The notes beneath the pieces are model-generated. The model searched no databases. It was not told the DNA's origin and saw only the letters and a list, made by a program, of their open reading frames with translations. From Cucumis sativus (taxonomy: Eukaryota; Streptophyta; Magnoliopsida; Cucurbitales; Cucurbitaceae), in contig NC_026658.2 in NCBI RefSeq assembly GCF_000004075.3, positions 13,690,075 through 13,754,074 of the forward strand: 64,000 nt of DNA, written 5' to 3'. Positions 20,901-35,694 of the stretch are shown piece by piece. A program made the translations under genes and the position numbers. Each line of letters opens with the position of its first letter. The stretch's first letter is position 1.

Positions 20901-23900
20901 AGTGACTAATTTTATGATTTATAAATATAGTGTTAAAAAAATTTAAAATAGTAGTTTAAATTAGAATTTAATACGTGAATGTCATCAAACACATATTTAA
21001 ATACATGCAATATATGTTATTACGTTATGTTCTTCTATCAATGATATCTGCAAATTTTTCTACAGCAACAAAATGGAAGGACAGCTCTACCGGACAGCAT
21101 GTTGAATATGATCAACGTCCTGATATGTTCAGGTGAGTGATGTGTGCTTCATCAACTACATGTGCTATTTATTTATAGAATCCATAATAATCCTTGTCAT
21201 GTGTTGTGTCCATTTGATATTTTGATTTGACACCAGCAGCGTTTTTCTCTCATGTGGTAATGGCTTATTATGTTGTTTTTGATTCAATGTTCTTGATACC
21301 ATTTCTTTCCTGCAATTCCAGAGGAACTGTCCGATATGCTAGTGTTCATGCTCATTTGGGCAGAACTGCTAGTCGAAGGGATGATCTGGAATCTCTTGCA
21401 TACACTCTTATATTCCTCCATCGAGGACGGCTACCATGGCAAGGCTATCAGGTATGAGAAGTTTAAAGTATACTTAACACTGTGTCGACACTTTTAGTTT
21501 CCGTGTCAATAACCTCCTCCCCCTTTATGCTAGGGTGACAACAAATCCTTTTTGGTTTGCAAGAAAAAGATGGCAACATCTCCTGAAATGTTGTGCTGCT
21601 TCTGCCCTCCACCTATTAGAGAATTTCTTGAAATTGTGGTGAACATGAAATTTGACGAAGAACCCAATTATTCTAAGCTTATTTCTTTATTTGAGGGTTT
21701 TATTGGACCAAATCCAGCTGTTCGACCCATTAAAACTGATGGTGCACAGAAGGTAATAAAATTGCCCAAGGTTTTTGGATGAGATTTTTCGTCAAATATT
21801 TTATTAAATTTTCTCTTCATTATGATTGCTAGATTATTAGTCAAGTTGGACAAAAGCGTGGCAGGCTGAACATTGGAGAAGATGACGATGGGCAGCCAAG
21901 GAAGAAAGTTCGTTTAGGTGTTCCAGCTACACAGTGGATTTCAGTTTACAATGCTCGATTGCCAATGAAGCAAAGGTGAGGTTACATGGTGCAGCTTTCA
22001 CTGCCCTCCTCTCATTTAAATGCAACTAGAAGAATTGCCTTTTGCATCAAGTCTCAAAATGATAGAGAGACTGCGACAATTTCGTCACAACCAAGAGCAT
22101 TTACCTGATTTTAGAGGGCCATATTCTGTGAACTGTGATGCATCTTATTACGTTTTTTTAGAGTCTAATGAATTAAGAACTGTAGAACTATTCTTCCAAG
22201 TATTTTGAATGATTGGTGGAAGGGCACGTTGAGCTGAGGTGTTCATTCCATGGAAAATTTCTAATGGCATGTCCTCTACTAACTTGCTTTCTATGGTGAT
22301 AGGTATCATTATAACGTGGCTGATGCCAGGTTGTCACAACATGTAGAGAGAGGAATTGCAGATGGATTGCTTATTAGTTCTGTGGCATCTTGCTCAAATC
22401 TTTGGGCATTAATCATGGATGCTGGAACAGGTTTTACAAACCAAGTCTATGAGCTCTCGCCGTATTTCTTGCACAAGGTCATTTTCATTCTTTGAAGAAG
22501 TAAACTTTCAATTACTGAAGTTTTTAATCCTTGTAGTATTCTCTGAAGTGTTTGTTAAATTTGATATGAAATAAGCAGGAATGGATAATGGAACAGTGGG
22601 AAAAGAACTATTACATCAGTTCTATTGCTGGTGCTAATAACGGAAGCTCTCTTGTGGTGATGTCAAAAGGTTTGTCTGCTTCAATTTTGTAAATATGAGA
22701 TCGGTTGTTACTTTGGTGATGGATAATTGCTCTTTCCTGTCTCCTGTACTTCGTACTGTGATCAATCATAGAGACCTTGTTATCTTGGTTTTCTTGCACA
22801 ATTAAGAAATTGTTTTATTCTTATATTTCCTGCCTCTATGTCTATTGGTCTCAACAAAACAATAGGTAAATGAGATCAAGAGAATAACCTATAAGGCGTG
22901 GGCATTTTATTTTGTGCAAAATCTCAATGTACATTTAAGTCTGTTGGATTTGATTTCAAGATGCTATCATTCTGATGTTTATTCTGCAGGTTCTTGCTAT
23001 CCATGTATTTGTGCTTACTATCATTTTCACTTTCTGTTTATCCTGCTTCCTCAGGGACACAATATACCCAACAATCATACAAAGTGAGTGATTCTTTCCC
23101 CTTCAAGTGGATAAACAAGAAATGGAGAGAAGGGTTTCATGTGACCTCAATGGCAACTGCAGGAAGCCGATGGGGTGTTGTCATGTCACGCAATGCTGGT
23201 TTTAGTGATCAGGTTGAGTTTTGTTTATGTTTTTAGCATCTGCAGTCAATTCAGTATGTTAATATTATATTCTTGTGAAATTTGTTTTTGGTTGCTATTT
23301 ATACCTCCAGTCTTATTCTCTATTCCAACTTTGTATTTGATGTTTTTTTACATCTCTGTTTGGGCTTGGACACCTATTTTAGGGCTCTGATTTCTCACTT
23401 CTGTATTTTGTGGTCTTGGCATTGGTATAGTTCCCTTTGTGTTTATGGTCTTAAATCTTAAGAAGTTCATTTGTTATTTCTCATGGCATTTTTTGTCTTG
23501 TCAAAAAAAATTTCTCATGGTATTTTGGGTTGAACGTCACTTGGCATAGGGTAAGTCAATTGTTTTAGAACCCTAGAAGATATCTCTTGTGCTTAATTTG
23601 TGATATGGTGATCTCGGGATTGTGTTGCTGCTCTACTTCTGTTTATTGTGAAACATTAAATTAAACTTGGTGTGGAAAGTATGTTGAACCTCTTCATTGT
23701 TAATTTATTTCATTGCACAGGTTGTGGAGCTTGATTTTCTCTATCCAAGTGAAGGCATCCACAGACGATGGGATAATGGCTATAGAATAACATCTACAGC
23801 TGCAACTTGGGATCAAGCAGCTCTTATCTTGAGTGTCCCTAGGCGCAAACCTGGGGACGAGACTCAAGAAACACTTCGTACATCTCAGTTTCCAAGCACC

Positions 23901-24103
23901 CATGTAAAGGTACAGCGATTTTAACATCCAAATCAAACTGTGGGTGAACAACAATGAGTGATATATATGCAAATTTTCAGAGGGAAAAAAAAGAAAAGAA
24001 AAAATGATGTCACTAAGATATTGAATGTTTTTGTTTGGAGCAGGAAAAATGGGCGAAGAATCTGTATCTTGCTTGCCTGTGTTATGGAAGAACTGTAGCT
24101 TAA
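17928..24103 (+). CDS. MLK4: CK1-type Ser/Thr kinase of the MUT9-like (MLK/PPK) family
   Basis: Sixteen exons: 17928-18284, 18891-19019, 19128-19201, 19291-19360, 19453-19508, 19967-20038, 20137-20231, 21066-21132, 21322-21451, 21534-21752, 21833-21975, 22303-22477, 22579-22669, 23055-23212, 23721-23909, 24044-24103. All junctions are GT/AG and in phase, giving 694 residues. The basic N-terminus ([15 protein letters not shown]) suggests nuclear location. The kinase domain has the glycine loop LGKGGFGQV (134-142), VALK with Lys166, HGDVKPEN (256-263; catalytic Asp258), DLG at 281-283 instead of DFG as in casein kinase 1, and the CK1 mark [13 protein letters not shown]-terminal beta-rich domain typical of the family follows ([23 protein letters not shown] to [11 protein letters not shown]). 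Arabidopsis MLKs phosphorylate histone H3 Thr3 and light/clock proteins. The member number rests on the N-terminus and recalled gene neighbours. Confidence 0.92.
20320..20385. mobile_element. MITE end fragment in kinase intron 7
   Basis: gcattttgctatattttgtaaatattttgatt is the right-hand terminal sequence of the inverted-repeat family found at 12389; only this end is present. Confidence 0.5.
20455..20672. mobile_element. MITE-like element in kinase intron 7
   Basis: Begins with caaaaatagcaaatttgac, ends with tttattttgctatttttaaa (inverted ends), with a CTATC/GATAG-rich core. It lies wholly inside the 834-nt intron 20232-21065, the largest intron of the gene, and probably accounts for its length. 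Same family as 12389-12586. Confidence 0.65.
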
Positions 24104-25343
24104 ATCACATATTATTATTATCCTCGACGAATTCCGAGAGAGAGCAGCAGATTTTGTTGTTTGGTGCCCCTCCAAGTCTCATTACCTAATAGATAGTGTT
24201 GTTACATTGCTGTATTTTTAGTAAATGGGAGAGTACATGGCCCGCCCCCTGTTTGTATATTAAATTGGTTCCATCATCAAAGCTGTATAGATGGATTTTC
24301 TTCGTTTCAAATATTAATGTAGTCTTAAAATTAACAAATTTCTCCCCCAGGCTTTTGATAATGTATAATGGGCATCAACATTCATGCACTTTTCTTTTTT
24401 CTTTTTTTTTCTTATTTGGGGTCTTACATTCTTCAATTATTTGGTGATACTGATTGAATTTCTGAATTCCATTCCATGGTGCCGCTGATTACATGAATTT
24501 CAGTTTTTTCTTTTATCATAACCCCTTGACTTTCTGCATCCTATTTTCAAAAATCCAATTATTTGAATTCGACCCTTCAATCTTTTGGCACTCTCAAATT
24601 GGATCCTAACTATGAAATTTGAATTCTTTTGGTTATACCATTGTTATAATTTCTACTGTTTAAGGGCTTTATTTTATTACCTGGATAACTTGAAGGGTTC
24701 ACTTTTTATGCTCAATTACAACTACCACTGTATTTTAGTTATGGACATCAAATGTATTTCTTCTTTTCTATATTTTAGCGGCGATATTGATATACGATGT
24801 GATTAGTTTATAATTGGTATTATAAATATTAATATAATATGTCTATTATTTATTAGTGTGCTTAGTGACTATAGTTGAAACTCATTATCCTACATTCATG
24901 TCATATGTTAAACAAACAAGGTTTTCATACACATCATATTTGTAAAGTTGCCTATTAACAGTACATCATATTTGTAAAGTTGCCTATTAACAGTACATCA
25001 TATTTGTCAAGTTGCCTATTAATAGTGCATTTGATGCAATTGTTTTAGGAGTGAGCTTGGGTGGGTGAGAGAAATTTAAAGAATGTGAATTTTTTTAATA
25101 ATTTTAAGATTTTCTTAATTAAATAATTAATTATATATTCTCAATTTTTACAACAATTAGTATAATTTAAAAATTATTATATTTTATAAATATTTTAAAA
25201 GACGATTTTGTCAGTTGTAATAATAAGGAGTTTATTTGCGTGGTAGTTAATAGAAGGAGAACATCCAAAATTAAGTGTGAAGATGGATTTTGGTATATGG
25301 TGGAAATTAAGGTGAACGAGTGGCGCAAACCACAGAGAAGATC
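24104..25343. other. Intergenic between kinase and zinc-finger protein genes
   Basis: 3' flank of the kinase gene (T-rich) followed by AT-rich spacer with a 32-bp tandem repeat at 24931-25026. No gene. Confidence 0.5.
24931..25026 (+). repeat. Three tandem copies of a 32-bp unit
   Basis: The unit starts acatcatatttgtaaagttg and recurs at 24931, 24963 and 24995; the third copy has a few changes. A local tandem duplication. Confidence 0.9.
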
Positions 25344-28268
<2,925 letters not shown>

Positions 28269-29017
28269 ACTTCATCTCTCCTTGCAAAATTGGCTCCATG
28301 CCCATAGATGGTAATAGATGTATAACTTGTTTCTAGTTGGTAGAAGTTACCTAATTGCGGCTTTTGTCATGGTTGCTTCATGACGGAGTTCAGTGAGTGG
28401 AAAAACATAGCTATGGAGTTAGACGGCAATCTTGTTTACAGCCTCTAGTCGTCAAATGCATATTGTTTATACCAAAGAGAAAGCATAATCAGATCAATTT
28501 CAACCTATATTATAAATATGAAAGTCTGGTTATTGCAAATGAATAGAAAAAATCGAAAGACTAAGAACTAATCTTGATGGATGTTAATCAGACATGGGCA
28601 ACCTGATTACAAAAAAAAAAAAAAAAGAAAAAAAGAAAAAACCACAACTCTCGACATTTTGGGGCTGCAAAGCCGTAGAGGAAACAATCAATTCCTCAAG
28701 TTTATAATTACTTCCATTTTGCACTGCCTCCCGTAGTGAATATAGAAGCTAAAGCCTTCCTCGAAAATGAAGCAGTAGATTTAAGTATACAACTCTCTGA
28801 TATGATGCCAACCTAGTTCGAGTTTCGAGCGTGAATGTGGCTTCATATATCACAAATCCCGGACACTTATCATGGGCTGAAAGGCTTGAAGTTGCTTGCA
28901 TTGCTATTCTCCAGCATAAATTCCGACAAACCCCATTCTTGTACATTGATATAGATCACTTACTGTTCAATGCTACAACATTTAAGCAAAATCATAGTCG
29001 AAGTGAGCTCTCAATGC
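28269..29017. other. Tail-to-tail intergenic region
   Basis: 749 bp between the convergent zinc-finger and GTPase genes, holding both 3' flanks. An A-rich run is at about 28610-28640. Nothing else seen. Confidence 0.6.
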
Positions 29018-31385
29018 TTACGTTTGAGCAAGCACATGAACCTCGGGGTCACTCTTTTTCTTCTTTTCACTTTGACCAAGTGGTTTATTGGAAGCCTGAT
29101 CAGCCTTGGAGACAATTTTCGAGACTGTAAATCCAGCATCTTCAAAGAAGTTTGCTCGATGAGGAATGACAGAACTTCGTAAAACAATATCGACCCCCTC
29201 GTAAGTCCATATGCTTAAGACTACTTCGCCTTTTAGGCCAATGGCGAACCAACCCAGGCCAGCAACAGCAGCATCTACACAACTTGAATCCCAACTAGTT
29301 CCACAAACACGAAACTCCCTTCTCACCCATTTTCCAAGTTCTTCTACTCGATCTTTGCCTATTGGTGGCTGAAGCAAAGCAAGAAACAATGAATATCCAC
29401 AAAATCACCATCCTGTATGTTCATCATCAAATTAATTAGTGCAAACAATACCTGCAATTGAATACCAAAATGGTCCTCTTGCATTTTGGTTGCATTTTCT
29501 GTTTTCCCCATGTGTAATGGAAGATAAGGAGATGCCCACACTGTAACATAAATTGTATCCAAATTTGTTTCTTCCACATCTAGCCTCATGAGACCAGCAA
29601 CATGAATTGTATGACCAACCTATAAAATGCAACACCAAAGTTATGAATTCCTAACCACATTTCTTGCTGAAAATATTTGTCTATAGAGGATCAAATTGGA
29701 AGTAGAAGCTTAACGCTCACAATTTCAAAATCATTATATAGTATTATACCAATTTCAAAATCATTATATAGTATTATACCATTTTGCTATTTAGCCAATC
29801 GCAATTTCACAACATAACAAAACTTGATATTCACTTAGATTTTCGATATGGACAAAACTTGATATTCACTTAGATTTTCGATATGGTTCCTAAACCATAT
29901 TTTTTTAATTTAGTCAATAGGAGCACATGACCTTGAAAAAGAGCTAAGAGGTCACAAACTCGATCCATTTGATACCCTAGAAATTTCTTGAACTTTCTTG
30001 GTAGGATTAGGCAGGTTATCTAGTGAGATTAGTAGATTAGTGGGATGGACATAACCTGACTGAAAATTATAGCCTACTGCCTATCCATCCCAAGACCCAA
30101 CCTTCTCTGAAACTAAAACTTAAAGAACGAGGGTTCAATGGTAATGAAGCAGAATCAAGTTTCAGGCATGAGAAAGGATCATAAAAAAGATCAACTTCAT
30201 TACCTTAATCCTGTAAGTCCTGGGTTTCAATTCCTTGCTGATGTGAACAAGTTTCTGCTCTTCCCTTGTCAATCTTGTAGTAATCTGATGAGGATTCAGA
30301 AGGCCAGGAGTATCAAACAATTTGGCTTGAGCAGGAAAAATTCCCTCTACTCTGATTATCCCCAACGTTGTCCCAGGAACTGGTGCTTCAGTCAACTGCG
30401 TGATCTTCCCACCAACATGCTTTCCTATTGAATTAATCAACGTGCTTTTCCCAGCATTTTGTGCTCCAATTGCCCACACATTTCCTCTTGCCCCAGCCAA
30501 CTCAATTACATCCTCCACCAAATTTTTTATCCCCCAATCTCTAATTGAACTCACCATATGCAAACTCGTTATCTTGTTGATTCCTCCCTCTCTCGCTCTC
30601 TGCCTCACCCAGTGCTCGAATTTTTCTGGTGATAAAGAACTAGGCAGCAAATCTGTTTTCGTCACCACAAGCACCACTCTTGGCACATTCCCTGATTTCC
30701 CCTGTTTCCAGGCGGCTGAATTATTCTCAATACTCGCCGATACCAAGTTCGCTACCTTTTTTGGGAATGACCCATCAAAATCTGCAGCATCAACGACGAT
30801 TAGAACAACAGATCGGGTTCCCGTAGTAGACACCAATCTCCCACCGAGAGTATGATTGAAATCAAAATCAGGCAGTAAATTCTCCACTGAAGGATCCTTT
30901 ACCTTCCCATAGTGCCTCAACGAGTGGCATCGCGAACACACGGTCGGCTTCTGGGGTTTCTCGTTCACATCCTCTTCAGTCTTCTCCTTTTCAGGCTCGA
31001 TTACGAGGCCTCTCTTGAGAAATTCAGAGCATTCGGATTCATCATCGACGGGAACGAGATGGGTAAGGAGACGATAATTGGAATCTTTCTTAGAGGGTTT
31101 GATGAAGAAGCCAGGATGCTTGGGATTGGAGTCTTGCATATGAACTCCACAACCAGGGCAGACGAGGGAGAATCGGGAAGTGGTTTCGTCAAAGTTGCCA
31201 TCACGGGAGAGACTAAAAGCTTGTGGAGAAGTGGGTTTGGAAGAGAAAGAACGGGAAAGAGTGGAAGGAAGTGGGAAAAGGATTGATGGGTTTGAGCAGA
31301 TAGGTGAAGAAGACAAGTGTGAAATGAAACGCAAAAAAAGAAAGGATTTGAGGTTTGAAGCAGAAAGCTTTCGAGCAATCAACAT
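29018..31385 (-). CDS. Circularly permuted GTPase, YqeH/BPG2-NOA1 family
   Basis: Three exons on the minus strand: 31385-30204, 29619-29452, 29368-29018; phase-0 junctions, 566 residues. The start at 31385 (MLIARKLSASNLKSF) is the first ATG. The Ser/Leu/Arg-rich N-terminus is an organelle-targeting peptide (plastid or mitochondrion). Cys pairs CPGC (about 76-79) and CSRC (150-153) form the zinc motif in front of the GTPase domain. GTP motifs come in permuted order: TKTD (G4, 242-245), then GAQNAGKST (G1, 307-315), PGTT (G2) and DTPG (G3, 358-361), as in YqeH. The C-terminal part VGHTIHVAGLMRLDVEE to FFEDAGFTVSKIVSKAD is the region shared by BPG2 and NOA1/RIF1. The family assists organelle ribosome (small subunit) assembly. 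It resembles the BPG2-like branch (At4g10620 type, from memory) more than NOA1. Confidence 0.9.
29721..29890 (+). repeat. Two adjacent tandem duplications in GTPase intron 1
   Basis: A 30-bp unit (aatttcaaaatcattatata...) is repeated exactly at 29721-29750 and 29751-29780. About 40 bp on, a 35-bp unit (aacttgatattcacttagat...) starts at 29821 and 29856. Both lie in the intron 29620-30203. Confidence 0.9.
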
Positions 31386-32197
31386 TTTTCCTCTCTTCTT
31401 CACTTCACAGGGTTTAGGGTTTATGCTGATGAGAAGCTATTAGATACTGTTGAAACGACGCCGTAACTTCTCCAAGTACCATATATTTAAACCCTTACCT
31501 ACTTTAAAAGCTATTTTGAAAATGGGTTATTTTTCAAATTTAACGCAACCACGATAATCCATTTCAAAGTGTTCATAGTCGTGATAGACCATATTGCTAA
31601 GGTGTGTTAAAATAAGATTCATCATATTTACAATTCTTTGAAAACGTTGCTTACATTTAATTATTATTACTAAAAGTGTTACTTAACCTAATAACCCTAA
31701 ATTTAACTAAAATTTATCACAATTTAATTTAAGATTATTTACAAAGTTTAATCAACTTTCAAAATTTATGATACATAAATTGTTAAGACTATCTAACAAA
31801 TGTTATCTTTCAACAACATAAAAGGAAGAGAAGGTGAAGAACCAAAAAGGTAAAAACTTCAATAGCCTTAACTGTTAAAGTTGTCCAACACCTTTTTGTA
31901 TTCTTCTAAGTTCTATGCATAATATGCTGAGTTGTTTTACATTTAGCATTGCATTACTATGAAAATGGGTTGGCATTCTTGTTAGTTTTATTTCTATCAT
32001 TCTATTTTAATAATTAGATAAAAATAAATAAACTATAGAGAAAAGAAAATGAAGCAGAAAATGTAGAGGTGATGAAGAAATAAGAGGTTCTAAAAAAAGG
32101 CTGAATTGTAGGAGGGCCGAGGCATGTACAAAGGTCACAATGTCACAACATATTGTACAAGTTTTGAGTTTGATAGATGAATATTCATTTGTTGTTG
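31386..32197. other. Intergenic between GTPase and SINAT genes
   Basis: Promoter side of the GTPase and 3' flank of the SINAT gene, both minus strand. AT-rich. 31500-31640 has weak resemblance to the MITE family (gtgatagaccat). No gene. Confidence 0.5.
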
Positions 32198-33624
32198 TCA
32201 CCTCACTCTCCATATTCGTCCTGTAACCTTTAACTTCAGTTCCATCCCCTCGTTTCCAGAGCAAAATAATGCCAATTTCCTCTGAATAATTAGTCCATCA
32301 TGACTGTCTCGAACCTTCCGATGGCTGTCGCGAATACTTCTTGGAATACCTTGCCAGATGAGTTTTCTTCCATTTCCACCAACTTCAAGACTGTATGAGA
32401 ACTGTTTTGCCTCGCTGTCGTCACCCATGAACCGGAGGAATGCCATGTAAACAGGTGCTGTTCCTAGGCGAAATGCTTCAAAGTGCAAACAGAATTGTCG
32501 TCCAAAGCAGTTGAAAACCTGAATTGGATCAATTGAGAAATCAGGAGGATGTTCATTACATGGAATTGCTTCTTCTTTGCTTTCATTATTCCTAAGAATC
32601 TGAAATAAAGAGAGACATCTTACAGTTAGCATCCATGTGGCATTTTCAACTTCTTGGGGATTGGATTTGACATATCTATGACTGAAGGAACATCCATCAT
32701 GCATATCCACCTCGTGATCATCCTTGAGATGCATGACAAGGGATGGAATGTCACCAGTTACATGACATTCACCTCCAGCGTAAGGGCAGTTGTACGGCCG
32801 GTATTTACAATTCTTCTCGTGTTTAAGCTTGCTGTAGTATGGGAACATGTCAATGCAACCTAGGTTTTGGTACACACAAGGGAGCTCAAGGGACTCGGCC
32901 ACCTTTTCCAGTGCTAGGCACCTTATGTTCCCAAGCTCATGCCGACAGGTAGGGCAGCAATTCTGAACCCTTGCCTTGCAGCTTGAACAAAGAGTGTGGC
33001 CATTTGCACACTGAACCGTAAAATTACGTTAGCTGTTATGCATTGGAGTTACCTCAAATGTAATAACTCAATCATAATGCAAATCAACGCTTAAACAAAA
33101 TTCCTAGCCTTCCATTTGAACAGAAAGTGAAGTTATATAGAGTCCTTTTGATACTTGGTCCGAAAGCTATTTCCGGGGACAAAAGAGTGACTCAATAATC
33201 CATTAGGGTTCTAGGCCTTCAACCAAATTAAATGCGTCAGTGTTCTATTTATTGGATGAATTTATTTATCTATGAAACGTTTTTTTTTTCAGAATAATCA
33301 ATGAGCAAAGCGTTATATGTTTTGAAAGTCATCACAATAAGAATACGATACCTGGTAAATTGGAGGATGCATTAAATTCATGCAAACAGTACAATCAAGT
33401 AGCTCGTGTACATCATTACGACTCCTAGCAAAGCCACCAGTTGAAGCTTTCCTGAAAGTGACACCTTTGAACTCAGGACGAGAAGTTGCTGGTTGAGAAT
33501 CTATCGATGTAAGGCGCAACTCGGTCACTTCTTTGCAGAAGCTGGCTGCAGAAGAAGCATGTTCTTCCCTTGACTTGGGTTGCTGATACATCCCCTTCTC
33601 TCTGAATTCTATTATGGTACTCAT
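32198..33624 (-). CDS. SINAT: SINAT-type RING E3 ubiquitin ligase (Seven in absentia homologue)
   Basis: Coding exons on the minus strand: 33624-33352, 33010-32624, 32518-32198; 326 residues, in the 300-330 range of plant SINATs. Start MSTIIEFREKG at 33624, with an in-frame stop upstream and no ATG between. The RING finger (C3HC4) spans the first intron: CTVC (78-81) in exon 1, CANGHTLCSSC and CCPTC (92-113) in exon 2. Then come RCLALEKVAESLELPC, the SIAH zinc-finger region (YYSKLKHEKNC, CPYAGGECHVTGDIPSLVMHL), and the TRAF-like substrate domain (SNPQEVENATWMLT, CFGRQFCLHFEAF, APVYMAFLRFMGDD, SIRDSHRKVRDSHDGLIIQR, VTGRIWRVR). SINATs ubiquitinate regulators of hormone signalling, autophagy and light response. 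The second intron (32519-32623) is unusual; see findings. Confidence 0.93.
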
Positions 33625-33633
33625 ACAATCATC

Positions 33634-34900
33634 TCTGAGATTTAATTAAAAAAGAAGAAGTGTCATTGCTAGAGGGACTTGTTTGAAGAACTCATAATTG
33701 GTTCCGTAGAAACTTATGATAAGCAAGCATCTCAAAACTTGTTCCCTGGACCAATCAATTTAGTAGGATGATCATTTCAGCTATGTGGATTCCATTTAAA
33801 CTTCACACTCAATGATATTTATTTTCAAATGTGCAATGCAAATAGGATAATAATAGAAAAAACATTCAAAACATGGATCTCCTAAATCACAAATCAAGGA
33901 CAATAACTGTGTGCATTTATTACATACCAAAATGAATTTCACATCCAGTAATCAAGAGCAATGAGAAGCAAGATGCAATTTGAAAGCATTGCATGCGCAA
34001 GAAGTAAAATCAATTAAGTTTTGGATCATTAAATCCTTCTTTTATAATAACATACCATAGACAGAACAGAACCTGTTGGAAACGGAAGCTACGAGGAAGA
34101 ATCTTCAACGTTCTTTAAATTGAAAACTCATGTATGCATTAAAATTTACAACAACACATGACAGTTACAATCGGATGGAATCATTGTTTGCTTGCACAAC
34201 AGAAAAAGTGCGTTTAAGAGTGAGAAAATAAAAGCTATATCATTAATTGGCACAAGTACAAGCAGCAAGAAAACAAAACCCAACAGAAGCACCAATTTTT
34301 TTTCCTTTCTCTTTTCCTCTTTACTGAGTTTGGCATCTGTGCTGCGATAAGAATCTATAAACAGAAAAGTAAAATACAAGAAAACCAAAAGAAAACAACC
34401 TATAATCTATTAATAGAACGAGTATTAAATCATCTCTGTTTAAAACTAGAAGCCAGCATTTTTCTCATCCAAACCACTTCAGTTAAGAATCAAAAAGAAA
34501 AACAACAGACAAATTCACCATCGTTTCAAAATCATCGAACAGGCATAAACATAACCAGAATGCAGCACAGTGATAAACAATGTATAGAAAGAAAATATAC
34601 AAGAACTACGAAATCAAACAAAAGCCAAGAGAAAATTTGAACACCCAATTGAATAATCAACAGTAGAGTAACATAAAGCATCAGTAAGCAAAGAAATCAA
34701 CATACCCAGATGGAAAAAATTGAAGGGTACGAGAGTGATCGACCAGAAAACAGCAGGGGAAGGTGGAGATGGCGAAAAAATGAGGTTAACGCCGCTGAAC
34801 AACCCAATAATTGCAGAAATGGTTGGCCCCAAAAGGAAATGGAAAGAGAAAGAAGAAGGAATGGGCGTGTGTCGGGTTTAGATTGGAACAACAAAAGGGT
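33634..34900 (-). other. Probable 5' leader with a 1.07-kb intron, SINAT gene
   Basis: On the minus strand a good acceptor (aattaaatctcag, ending at 33635) lies 10 bp before the ATG, and a good donor (catctgg|gtatg, exon end 34706) lies 1.07 kb upstream after a pyrimidine-rich exon-like block (about 34706-34900). This suggests a leader exon and a leader intron with no coding content. Inferred from splice signals only. Confidence 0.5.
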
Positions 34901-35694
34901 TAAGAGTCAAAGAAATGGTAGAGCTTAGCTTGGCAGCCCATTCAAAATGGATCGACCGGTGAGTGTGATTGTTGTTGGTTGAGCTGAATTAAAGAAATGG
35001 GTTAAAGCATTTTGAAATGGAAAATGAAAAATCCATTTCAAAATGAGGGAATGCTGCGCTGCACCTCGTCGTTATTAGGAAAAGGGAACAGAACACAGTA
35101 TTGGGTTTTGCAAAGGCCGAGGCTAAGAAGCTGACATTGCCCGCACGCAACGTCTCCAAAATTTCATAGCATTAACTCTCTCTCTCTCTCTACTTTATCT
35201 CTCTTTTTCAAATTTAACTTTCACTGTTCAAAAACTTGTTGTCTTTTTTCTTCTTCATACTTCATCAATCTATCTGTAAATCCATTAAAAGGCTACATCT
35301 ATAAGTCTCTTATAGAACATTTTACCAAAATGAAAACGTTCTTAGTTGATGTTATTATTGGAGCTGACCATTTTAAGAGACATAACTCATCAAAACTTTG
35401 GCTATGAAAAAGGACCACACCCCCATGTTCTTAGGTTCACCAATTCATCACCACAATATGCCTTTCCTTTATTTGTTTATTTATTCATTTCTACTTTTAC
35501 ACTTTTAGTTTTGTTCTCTCTTTTTGTTGCTACTTTCAAAATAAATTAAGTATATATAAACACATGCATCCAACATAAACCTTCCTTTTAAAAGTCTAAA
35601 ATAATAGCATAAATAGTATAACCATCAAATAATTACATCTCTTAACACAAAAATTGATAAAATATTAGTCCACTATTTCACGCACTTCTTTCGA

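Noticed and set aside
30400-31443. Plus-strand open frames opposite the GTPase exon
   Set aside because: Shadows of the minus-strand GTPase exon, whose motifs are unmistakable.
32700-32902. Short SINAT model starting at MAESLELPC and reading through the second intron
   Set aside because: The upstream RING exons splice in phase and the read-through segment interrupts the conserved WMLT-VFxCFG junction, so the three-exon model is preferred; read-through is kept only as a possible isoform.
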